Positions 56,211-64,000 of a stretch of 64,000 bases of DNA are shown in pieces. Origin of the DNA: Zygaena filipendulae (Eukaryota > Arthropoda > Insecta > Lepidoptera > Zygaenidae); the NCBI GenBank assembly GCA_907165275.2, contig OU015655.1, positions 4,538,501-4,602,500 on the forward strand, written 5' to 3'. A model generated the notes under the pieces. It made no database searches. It was not told the DNA's origin and saw nothing but the letters and a program-made list of their open reading frames with translations. Every line of letters begins with the position of its first letter. Within the stretch, counting starts at the first letter, position 1. Both the position numbers and the translations under genes were made by a program.

Positions 56211-59200
56211 GTAAGTTGATGTCTAAGATAATTATTATACTCTCTTAAGAAGTCTCTTAAAAAGCGTACACTAAATTTTCATTCCAGTTATCCTCTATTG
56301 AACGTTCCTCTCCCAGGAAACATACCAACAGTAGTTAATTTACCGTTGACCTCCAACAATGAGCATCGTAACAGCAGAGTTGATTGTACCACATACAACT
56401 GTCGTGAGTCAGGTTAGATACCAGAAATGATCATCTTTTCCTTTGAGATTGCCTCGTACTGTCAGTGAATTATTAAAAAAACCCACATTGTTTTTTAATT
56501 TTCCAGAATCAATAATCCAATTGGAACATCTGTACAATGAAACCCAGTCCCTGCCTTACATTTGGGCAAAAGATAAACCAATACTTTATGTTCAACAAAT
56601 TATTATGAAAATAGGTAAAGTTACTCTCAATTTTTTTATTCAAATTCTGTATCAGTCAGCCAATAGCAATAGTTGGGTTTGTTTATTTAAGGTGTATCAC
56701 CATGGGATCAAAACTTGATAATGTGGGATGCATTCAGAGCTCCATTGCAGGAAGTCTTCAGACTACTTGAGACTGTTCGAAATCATGAAGAACCAGTAAG
56801 GTTAGTCACTCTGTTGCTTGATACTTTGAATAGATTACCTTTCTTAGATCTTTCTTGAGAATCATATTTGATTTGTATGCCAGATAATGTTTCTTTTAAA
56901 AACACAATCATAACAGTCCTTACTCAGCTCTATGAAGCTAGAGCCAAGTAAGGACTAGGCCTCATACTTTGTGAAATTATTTAATAAACTTACTTTTTTT
57001 ATTCTGCTGATTAATGATGATAGAAAATAATCGATTTAATTATAATAGAGTATAGTTTCTAACAAAGAAAATTGTTTTTTTTTTTTATGTATTGAATAAA
57101 TTTATTTTACAGCAAAAGCACACTATCTCAAGTGTGCTATCAAATAGAAGGTATTAAACGTAAAAACAGCAAGGCAAGTTTAGAGCTTGTATTGCCTGAA
57201 TATAACTGCCTGCTGCTATCTCCAGCCAATCTCTGGCAGCAGAATCTGCAAACTTTTTCATTGGACAGCAACATCATAAACACTGTTTACAATTATCAAG
57301 TGAGTTGCATGTTCTTACCATTATATGTTGTTTTAAAAACAAAATTAAAAAAATAATAATAACAAAAGTTGTGAAGAAAAGCTATCTAATGTAGCATTTA
57401 CAGAAAGGTGAAGCATCAATCGCTGAGATGGCGTTTGGTATGCACTTACGCGACACAGGGATTAAGAGATATCCTCTGCGTGCGCGCCCACGGGTTCTAC
57501 AGTACGCAATTACTATCTTCTATGAGAGGGCTGATGAGAGGTAACATAATATATGTTGTTAGATTGAAGGTACTGAATATAATGGAATATTATCAGTTAC
57601 ATTATCAATTTTAATTTCAGGTTTATCAACTCTCTTGCAAAAAAGTTGAGAGAAATGTACCCATTACATCAAAGTACGCCAATTGCAAATAGAGATGAAG
57701 TGACACTGATATATTATCCTGGCAAGTTTAACTATCACGAGTTAGTGCCATTGATGATCACATTTGTAGGACTCTTCCTATACATGTACTTTTCTGTTCG
57801 GAAAATTGAGTTTATCAAATCCAAGTTAGGATTGGCTGCTTGTGCTGCACTCACGATAGCTGGAAGTCTCTCCATGTCAATGGGTATATGCTTTTATTTT
57901 GGATTCTCCTTAAGTCTTCAGGGTAAAGAGATTTTCCCCTATCTGGTCATAATGTTGGGGCTGGAAAATGTCCTAGTACTAACCAAAAGTGTAACATCAA
58001 CCGATACGCGACTAGATGTTAAAATTCGTCTCGCCAAAGGTCTGAGTAAAGAAGGATGGTCTATTACTAAGAATTTACTTACTGAGATAATGATATTGAC
58101 TGTCAGTTTTTTCACGTTTGTCCCATTCATACAAGAATTCTCAATATTCATGATAGTAAGTTTGATCTCGGATTACTTTGTGCAGATATTTTTTTTCACT
58201 ACTGTGCTAGGTGTGGAAGTCCACCGCATGGAATATTTTCAGGAGCAAAACAGTAAATTGCATCTGAAAGAATATTTTAATGCTAACAATGCTTTGAATT
58301 GGCGTTTTAATAAAACTCAATTGGAGGAGAAAATTGACTCTCCACAGAGAATGACCAAGTCTAAATCACATCCGAGACTGAATGGTCTGGCGCATAATAG
58401 TCCTACCGATGTGGTGGCAAAAAGAAAAACGAGTCCAGGGCATAACGACGGCAAAGTGCCGAAACGTATTCGCTTGGTAAATATATGGGCGCGAACTAGA
58501 TTCTTTCAGCGCGCCTTTATGGCATGGATGCTTGTGTGGATATCCATGATCGTTTACAACTCCGGTGTAGTAGATTACTTCATAACTGGCTCAGAGAAAG
58601 AAAACTACGAAGAGAGTCAAAAGGATTTCGAGAAAAGTCAACCAAAGCCATATGTGTTTTACAATGTTGAACGAAACTCTTTGATTTTCTCACCGTTGTT
58701 GGCGATGAAAGATGCCGAAAAGGCTGTATCGTATTCTAATGATACCTTGCTGTTAAAACACTTGCCACATTCCAGACCCTGGTCCAGGTGAGATTCTATT
58801 GGATTTTTCTTGTAGCAAGTGAACCATTTGAATAAGTAATCACACATGTAATTTTATTACTAGAAGCTGGTGCGCATGAGTGACTTTTGTCACCATGACG
58901 GTTTCGTAACATTTTCTAATCTTTGAATGTGTATGGACATAACAAAAAAGTCAAAATCGTGTCTTCTACGATTCTACTTAAAATTAATTGATAGAGAGAA
59001 ATGTAAAATAGGATAAACAAATAAACTTGACAGCGAAAAATAGATATCAGAACCGTCAAAAATACCAAATGGAACTGATCCTAACATTGTTGTAGATAAA
59101 TATTCGTCCTGTTTATATGCCAATATTTCACAAAATGTATAATATTTGTCTGTTGACTTTAGGCTATCGTCCTACCATTGGTCAGCGATCCTGTCTCACT

Positions 59201-62200
59201 ACAACGAGTCCCTAGCCGGTCGGTACCTGGTGGTTCTGGCGCCGGTGCTGCTCAGCCACTGTGTCAGCCCCGAGATGGCGGTCGGCGTGCGGAACCCTGA
59301 CGAGCGGGACCCGCAGCCGCTAAGGTGGCAGGCGCTGGCTGCTGCTTTGGACCCTATTGACATTCTACCAGGTAATCCTTACTGTTATAGACTAGCTGTT
59401 TCTGTGGGAATTCTAGGATAAAAAGTACCGTATATCCTTTTCTTTACCCCAGATAACTTGTAAACTATAATGGTGATCAGTGAAGTCGTTCTCAACTTAT
59501 AAACAGGGATGCATTTATAACCGACTTCAAAAAAAGGAGATTCTCAGTTTGACTTGTATTATATAGTTGGAGTGAGTTTGTTAGTTTGTTACGCTTTCAC
59601 CGCTTAACTACTCAAGCGGTCATCATGAAATCTTACATACACATTGTCAGGGGAACAGAAAAGGACATACTTTTTATGAGGAGGTACTTTTTATCCTGGA
59701 ATTAGCGGGGGTAAAACTTGTTTGTTACTATTAAATTACATAAGACACCAGACAGATTCAGAAATCAAGTGCAACACTCTTCCTTCAATATAACATTTCA
59801 ATTCATATACCTATTCATTTATATAAACAAAAATAACGATTTTACTTAATAAGCTATTTGCAATAAGCATTTAGTGATTAATTTCATGACATTTAAATAA
59901 TAGTCTGAGATCCTTTATTTGTTTACATTCAGTGCTTTATATCGTTTACTGAAAATGGTTTCTCCATGCTATCCAGAATTTGACCTCGTCGAGGGCAAGG
60001 GTCAGTCGCATCAGTGGGGCAAACCCTCCGACTTACCCATCTACCCTACGACTCCCATGGAGATACTTCTGCTGGCTATACTCTGCACTATTAGTGTAGC
60101 TGTCATAGCATATATGATGGTTGTACTATATAGGTAAAATACTATTACATATTATATTACTACCTCGTGTCCTATGGTTACCTATATAGGTAACCATAAC
60201 CATAGTTGTGCCAAAATTTATTTACTGAATTTTTTGTTATTAGTATTATACCATTTATTGAAATTTTTGTATTAAACAAACAAAAAAAAACAATTTGTCT
60301 TAATTTTTATTCATTTAAATATAAACTTTTATTTTTAACTATTAATCAAAACACATTCTTTACTAATTTCAATTTTGTATTTCTTTATTTTGAGAACTTT
60401 TTTTTATTTTTAATCATGAGTATTAAGAATATTGGTTTCTTCCTTTAAAGAGTACTCATTTTTAGATGCGTATGCTCTCGCAACTACGCCGAATGGCGTG
60501 CCTCATGGAACGATGACGAGGAATACAAGAAAATCCTGGCCAAACAACCCGCTGTTCAGGTAATTGCGCTTGTGATAAATATACCTATCCCTTCAATGTA
60601 TTTTCTTCTTCTTCTTCAATCACAGTCGTGAAATAATATTCCAATGTTGAGACCGCTTTAATTAGGCGAACAATGCCGTGCTCTTCATTTTTATCGATGT
60701 GACGTGGATTGATAATCCCACATAAAAGTAGAACAACTGTACTTATTGCTGGTATATCCTAATATTATAAATTCAAATTATTTGTTTGTTTGTTCATTAA
60801 TTACGGTTTCACGCCTTAAACACTCAACCGACTATCGTGTTTTTCATACACGTTGTCAAGGGTACAGAAAAACACATAGACATTCATTTTATCTCAGAAT
60901 TACCGCGGGAACTCCGAAATTAACGCGGGTGAAACCACAGGAAACAGTTAGTCTATACTAATATCATAGAGAGCTAAAGTTTGTGAATTGTGAGTTTGTG
61001 CCGTTGTAGGGGATAATCTCTGAATCTACTGAACCGATTTTGAAAATTCTTTCACTTATAGAAAGCTACAGTAATCCTGAGTGACTTAAAATACCTAATT
61101 TTAACCCGGAGTTCCCGTGAGAACTCCGAAATTAACGCGGGTGAAACCGCAGGGAACAGTTAGTATTTTATATTTGTACCGAATCCGTGTGCAGTTGGTA
61201 ATGGCGGCGGTGCCGCTGGTGGTGGCTGGGCACAGCCAGGAGGTGGAGTGCCTGGTGACCGACGGTGAGAGGGTCATCAGCTCCTGCCTGCAGGGGAACA
61301 TAAAGGTGTGGGACTCGCAGAACGGGGAGATTATCACCAACATTGAACGCGACACGTAAGAAATAGTTTTCAGAGCATTACTGCACACATATTGCTCTTT
61401 TTATAGCGCACGAGTTTGATTGCCATTAGCGCCCGCGTCATATTATACTATTTATCATACAGGCTGTAACGTAAGACGGACTTATTCAAGGAGGGTTATC
61501 AGCATCTGATTCAGATCTAAAGAAAACATTTTTTTTTTATGCAAACTGTTGCCGATACGCTGATGGATCACGGTTAAAGGACATTTAACGCCCCTTTCTT
61601 TTGTGTTGCCTCAGCGCGCCGACAAATCTAATTTGAAAGTCTCTTTCTGTTGTTCTCTAGTGATTTTAATATTTTTATTTTTTAGTTAACTTAGAACGTT
61701 TGAGATTTTGTTACAAGCAAGCGCGTTATGATCAAGGAATATTGTTGCTCTAAGTGAATTAGGGTCTAGAGTTCTTCTTTGTTATAAAAAAATTTAAAAC
61801 ATTTCCAGCTACTTCAAATTACAACGAGAAATGAGTGAGAACGGTGTGCCCGATGCGATGGAGAAAGAACATGAAATAATAGATGGTAAACATACTAAAT
61901 TTGAATAAAAAAAATAATATATTGGGTGTTTATTTTATTCTTAATAACTAATACTTCTTTATTTTTAATGTTTCAGTACCTTGTGATACAAGTAGTGCGG
62001 CGCTTAGGCACAATGAGGTAAAAATCCATCTCGTTTATGAAATCCAGACGTGATTATATCATTATAATAATTTGCTTTTCAACCTTAGCGTATTTACTTA
62101 TGGTATATAATATATGTATATTGTATATCTTTACCCTTTACCTGAATCTACAGAACGTGCATCAGCTGCGCAAGTGTCTCGGCAGCCACCTGAGCGGGCT

Positions 62201-63850
62201 GCGGTTCCGCGCGACGGCGCGCGACGCGTCCGCGCACCTCCCCGCCGCCGAGGCGACCAAATACGAATTCGCCAAGTGTTACAGGTCACTAATTTTATTG
62301 ATATTACCAATACATTTTCGACTTCCACTATCGATTCTTTAGCCATGAGAAAAATATCTACAAAAAAATTGTTAACCGTTACAAATGGAGACAGGTTTTG
62401 GGAAATCACATTAATCACACAGGTAGGTACATGAAAAAAAATAGATCTGTTTTTTATGACTTCATAATCAAAACTCATTAAAAAAAAAAATCTGTAGAAT
62501 TTGACTAAAAATCGCAGAACTTACAAGTACACGTAAATGGGGTGATTTAGATACCCCTTAGTATAAGACATCTAAATTTTTTCTTTGGATATCAATTCTC
62601 TAGCCTTCCTGATAAATAATTTTATTTTTATATTTCCTGATAATATAAAAATAAAAGTGCCATTTATTTTTACAGAGAACTATATTGCACCGACCCAACC
62701 GGTGATCTCTACAATTTTAACGAAGCTAAAGAAAATACAGATACAAACAATACGAGTGCGTCCAGTGTCAACTGTATACGTTCTGGTAGTTTTGTAGACA
62801 GTGATTCGAGTCCGGAGAGCAGTGCAGTGCTCAATTCTAGTTCGGACTCCCCAGTGAGTGGTTCGCGGAATAGGACTAAGAGCGTGACGAGTGATAACTA
62901 CGCGAGCGGTCGCGGCGCGCCCGCCATCGCCACTCGCAACTGGAATGGGCAACCGATGAAAGAATCTCCCATCTGGTGCATGGACTTCTGCAACGATCTT
63001 ATCGCGCTGGGCTGTGCCGACGGTCGTCTCGAGTTCTGGGAGGCCAGCACCGGAAAATTGATGGTGAGACCACATAATGTAATACCTATATTTGTGAAAA
63101 CCGCATGAAAATCGTATGTAATTACCTCATATACTTTCATATGCATTTAGTGAAAAGTTGTTAATTTGGAATTACAAACAAACACTTCAATTTTATTTAA
63201 ATTTACTATAGATGTAAGTACCATATATACTTTCTTATGCATTTATTGAAAAGTTATTAACCAGCGGTGTATTCGGGGTTCCTGCTGAAATTCCGGGATA
63301 AAAAGTACCCTATGTCCTTCTCAGTACCCCTGACAGTGTGCATGCAAAATTTCACGATGATCGGTTGAGCCGTTCAGGCGTGAAAGCATAACTGACTGAG
63401 CATCACTTTCGCATTTATAATATTAGTAGGGATTGTAAAGATGAGATGTATGTATATTGTATAGATATAGTAGTAGATAATAATAGTTGTAAGAGGTTGG
63501 AGACTGAAAATCAGTGGATTCGCTGAGTCCCATCTCCTTTTTGCCGCACTAATATTATATTATACTATTCTGTAACTTGTACCATGATTATGTGCTGGTG
63601 AATAAAAATTTATTTTATTTATTTGTTTATTAATATAGTTGTGTGTTGGGTTTACAGTGTGTGTGGTGGTTGCTGGAGTCGCGCGGCGGCGAGGGTGCGG
63701 CGGGCGTGACGCACGTGCGCTACCTGTCGGGCGCGCGGCGCGTGTGCTGCGCCACGCTCGCGGGCCGCCTGGCGCTGCTGCGGCTCGACGCGTACAACGC
63801 GGCGTCCGGCGCGCACGTCGACTGGCGGTTCAGCACCGCGCACAACAGGA
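56092..63850 (+). CDS. SCAP: SREBP cleavage-activating protein SCAP, 3' end beyond window
   Basis: Sixteen exons join in phase and encode about 1134 residues; the final WD40 part lies beyond the right edge. SCAP is an ER membrane protein that escorts SREBP to the Golgi when membrane lipid is low. Visible parts: TM1 at about residues 20-40 followed by CYPLLNVPLPG; the luminal loop with ILYVQQI and CLLLSPANLWQQN; TM2-TM6 with the sterol-sensing domain (LFLYMYFSVRKI, EIFPYLVIMLGLENVLVLTK, FTFVPFIQEF, LISDYFVQIFFFTTVLG); a cytosolic linker; TM7 at about 560-576; a luminal loop; TM8 at about 746-768; then CVCSRNYAEW and the first WD40 repeats (GHSQEVECLV, GNIKVWDSQNGEI, GRLEFWEASTGKL). At positions that matter in mammals, Tyr298 and Asp428 are conserved, while Leu315 is Ala, Asp443 is Glu and MELADL is MEYFQE. 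The identity is secure. Confidence 0.95.
56288..56412 (+). CDS. SCAP: SCAP exon 2 (start of luminal loop 1)
   Basis: The acceptor is 'tttcattccag' and the donor 'CAG|gttaga'. It encodes the conserved YPLLNVPLPGN and a Cys-containing luminal stretch. Confidence 0.9.
56507..56614 (+). CDS. SCAP: SCAP exon 3 (luminal loop)
   Basis: It encodes IIQLEHLYNETQSLPYIWAK and ILYVQQI. The NET in this stretch is a possible N-glycosylation site. Phase 1 in, phase 1 out. Confidence 0.9.
56692..56800 (+). CDS. SCAP: SCAP exon 4 (luminal loop)
   Basis: It encodes SPWDQNLIMWDAFRAPLQEV and a following helix. The donor is 'GTAAG|gttagt', phase 2. Confidence 0.9.
57113..57299 (+). CDS. SCAP: SCAP exon 5 (luminal loop)
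   Basis: It encodes the CLLLSPANLWQQNLQTF signature of SCAP and ends NTVYNYQ. The donor 'CAA|gtgagt' is phase 0. Confidence 0.92.
57404..57540 (+). CDS. SCAP: SCAP exon 6 (luminal loop)
   Basis: It encodes ASIAEMAFGMHLRDTGIKRY and YAITIFYERA, which align with the family segment leading to TM2. The donor is 'AGAG|gtaaca'. Confidence 0.9.
57621..58787 (+). CDS. SCAP: SCAP exon 7 (sterol-sensing domain)
   Basis: One large exon of 1167 bases covers residues 262-651: TM2-TM6 with the sterol-sensing domain, a basic cytosolic loop (KRKTSPGHNDGKVPKRIRL) and TM7. The ATG at 57646 is internal, not a start. The donor 'TCCAG|gtgaga' is phase 2. Confidence 0.95.
58788..59162 (+). other. SCAP intron 7, no features
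   Basis: 375 bases of AT-rich intron with no repeat family recognised. Confidence 0.6.
59163..59371 (+). CDS. SCAP: SCAP exon 8 (luminal loop 7)
   Basis: The acceptor is 'gttgactttag'. It encodes LSSYHWSAILSHYNESLAGR and RYLVVLAPVLL, conserved in SCAP, then a GC-rich variable part ending DPIDILP. The NES gives a possible N-glycosylation site. The donor is 'CCAG|gtaatc', phase 1. Confidence 0.92.
59392..59508 (-). mobile_element. Helitron-like fragment in SCAP intron 8
   Basis: It starts CTAG, then 'ctgtttctgtgggaattcta' and 'aaaagtaccgtatatcctt'. It lies about 20 bases after exon 8. Confidence 0.55.
59518..59735 (+). mobile_element. CCGACTTC repeat end and Helitron-like fragment
   Basis: 'ataaccgacttcaaaaaaag' is the CCGACTTCC-type terminus. 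It is followed by the Helitron body from about 59570 ('tgttacgctttcaccgctta', 'cattgtcaggggaacagaaa'). Confidence 0.55.
59977..60133 (+). CDS. SCAP: SCAP exon 9 (TM8); start chosen by phase
   Basis: The acceptor 'ctccatgctatccag' at 59976 is the one that keeps the reading frame after exon 8. The better-looking acceptor 'tgtttacattcag' at 59932 would put the exon out of frame and hit an early stop. It encodes FDLVEGKGQSHQWGKPSDLP, then TM8 (EILLLAILCTISVAVIAYMM). The donor is 'ATAG|gtaaaa'. Confidence 0.8.
60173..60198. repeat. 26-bp perfect palindrome in SCAP intron 9
   Basis: TATGGTTACC-TATATA-GGTAACCATA reads the same on both strands. Its centre repeats the 'ctatatag|gtaa' of the exon 9 donor 56 bases upstream. 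Confidence 0.7.
60466..60559 (+). CDS. SCAP: SCAP exon 10 (cytosolic, after TM8)
   Basis: It encodes CVCSRNYAEWRASWNDDEEY, matching the conserved Cys-Arg-Asn-Tyr segment just after TM8. The donor is 'CAG|gtaatt', phase 0. Confidence 0.9.
60750..60951 (+). mobile_element. Helitron-like copy in SCAP intron 10
   Basis: It starts 'cctaatattataaattcaaa' and ends 'gggtgaaaccacaggaaaca' plus GTTAG at 60951. Another copy follows directly. Confidence 0.72.
60952..61163 (+). mobile_element. Helitron-like copy with both ends, next to exon 11
   Basis: It begins TCTATACTAATATCATAGAG, a 5'-TC start, and ends 'gggtgaaaccgcagggaaca' plus GTTAG followed by T. Both termini are as expected for a Helitron-like element inserted at an A/T site. 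It finishes 31 bases before SCAP exon 11. Confidence 0.78.
61195..61355 (+). CDS. SCAP: SCAP exon 11 (first WD40 repeat)
   Basis: It encodes VPLVVAGHSQEVECLVTDGE and ISSCLQGNIKVWDSQNGEII, a clear WD40 repeat with the GH and WD pairs. The acceptor 'ccgtgtgcag' lies only 31 bases after a Helitron-like insertion. Confidence 0.92.
61356..61808 (+). other. SCAP intron 11, no features
   Basis: 453 bases of intron with no recognised repeat or exon. Confidence 0.6.
61809..61885 (+). CDS. SCAP: SCAP exon 12
   Basis: A short exon of 77 bases encodes YFKLQREMSENGVPDAMEKE. Phase 2 in, phase 1 out. Confidence 0.85.
61977..62017 (+). CDS. SCAP: SCAP exon 13 (41-bp micro-exon)
   Basis: It encodes only VPCDTSSAALRHNE (first residue shared with exon 12). 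The acceptor 'aatgtttcag' and donor 'GAG|gtaaaa' are both good, and the phases fit both neighbours. Confidence 0.8.
62154..62284 (+). CDS. SCAP: SCAP exon 14
   Basis: A GC-rich exon encodes VHQLRKCLGSHLSGLRFRAT and an Ala-rich part. The donor is 'ACAG|gtcact', phase 2. Confidence 0.85.
62676..63063 (+). CDS. SCAP: SCAP exon 15 (linker and WD40 repeat)
   Basis: It encodes ELYCTDPTGDLYNF, a Ser-rich low-complexity linker (SSDSPVSGSRNRTKS) and then a WD40 repeat, SPIWCMDFCNDLIALGCADG with RLEFWEASTGKLM. The donor 'ATG|gtgaga' is phase 0. Confidence 0.92.
63265..63434 (-). mobile_element. Helitron-like inverted copy in SCAP intron 15
   Basis: It has 'gggataaaaagtaccctatg', 'agtacccctgacagtgtgca' and 'gatgatcggttgagccgttc' and ends at 'ataatattagtaggg'. 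Confidence 0.7.
63658..63850 (+). CDS. SCAP: SCAP exon 16 (WD40 repeat), last in window
   Basis: It encodes VTHVRYLSGARRVCCATLAG and RLALLRLDAYNAASGAHVDW, part of the next WD40 blade. The exon is extremely CpG-rich. The donor 'GGA|gtcagt' is phase 1; the following exons are outside the window. Confidence 0.88.
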
Positions 63851-63873
63851 GTCAGTGTTGTAATAATTACTTA

Positions 63874-64000
63874 CTAGCTTTCGGAGTTCCCGCGGGAATT
63901 CCAGGAGAAGCTATACGTATAAACCTTCCTCTTGAATTCCGTTATCTATTGATGAAAACCGCATTAAAATCAATCCGTTCAGTAGTCTTTGAGTTTATCG
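63874..64000 (-). mobile_element. Helitron-like inverted copy at window edge
   Basis: CTAG at 63874 is followed by 'ctttcggagttcccgcggga' and 'aaatcaatccgttcagtagt'. It runs off the window. It starts 23 bases after SCAP exon 16. Confidence 0.65.

Noticed and set aside
59919..59976. Upstream extension of SCAP exon 9
   Set aside because: It is open in the right frame, but the acceptor at 59932 does not fit the phase of exon 8.
60206..60448. 80-codon plus-strand frame inside SCAP intron 9
   Set aside because: Very AT-rich Phe/Asn/Leu composition typical of chance frames in AT-rich introns.
62037..62434. Open frames overlapping SCAP exon 14
   Set aside because: Other-frame shadows of the GC-rich exon.

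Overview
The window looks like a piece of a moth or butterfly (Lepidoptera) chromosome. The DNA is AT-rich, every gene is split into short exons with GT/AG introns, and the non-coding part is full of short transposon relics. The commonest is a Helitron-like element ending in a GGTGAAACCGCGGGGCACAGCTAG-type 3' end, a repeat typical of lepidopteran genomes. The short motif TAGGTA/TACCTA is also everywhere. No bacterial-type operon, CRISPR array, rRNA or tRNA gene was seen. I derived all exon boundaries by hand from splice sites and codon phase. They are predictions, but the phases agree across every junction reported.

Layout: (1) 316-2008, plus strand: the last three coding exons of a gene I do not recognise, with a basic N-terminal part and a coiled coil. 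Its 3' end converges on (2) 3014-6406, minus strand: a six-exon gene encoding a 350-residue relative of the ubiquitin ligase RNF220 that has no RING domain here. A GC-rich piece at about 11785-12000 may be its untranslated first exon. (3) 12-20.6 kb: intergenic DNA with nested DNA transposons (hAT, a small MITE, a mariner deletion derivative) and a tandem array of Helitron-like copies. (4) 20671-23602, minus strand: a complete five-exon, 289-residue cyclin-fold gene that matches CNTD1 (the COSA-1 family of meiotic crossover factors). (5) 23.6-55.7 kb: a gene desert of about 32 kb with transposons and a series of GC-rich unique islands that look like regulatory elements rather than exons. (6) 56092-63850, plus strand: sixteen exons of SCAP, the sterol-sensing escort of SREBP, running off the right edge within the WD40 region (about 1134 residues encoded here).

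The genes do not form a pathway. SCAP acts in ER-to-Golgi lipid sensing, the CNTD1 relative in meiotic recombination and the RNF220 relative probably in the nucleus. The most notable points are the RING-less RNF220 relative, a COSA-1/CNTD1 gene in an insect lineage where females lack crossing over, changed sterol-response and COPII-binding positions in SCAP, a large fold-back element at 44.5-45.0 kb, a 70-nt microRNA-like hairpin at 6.65 kb, and the island-rich desert.
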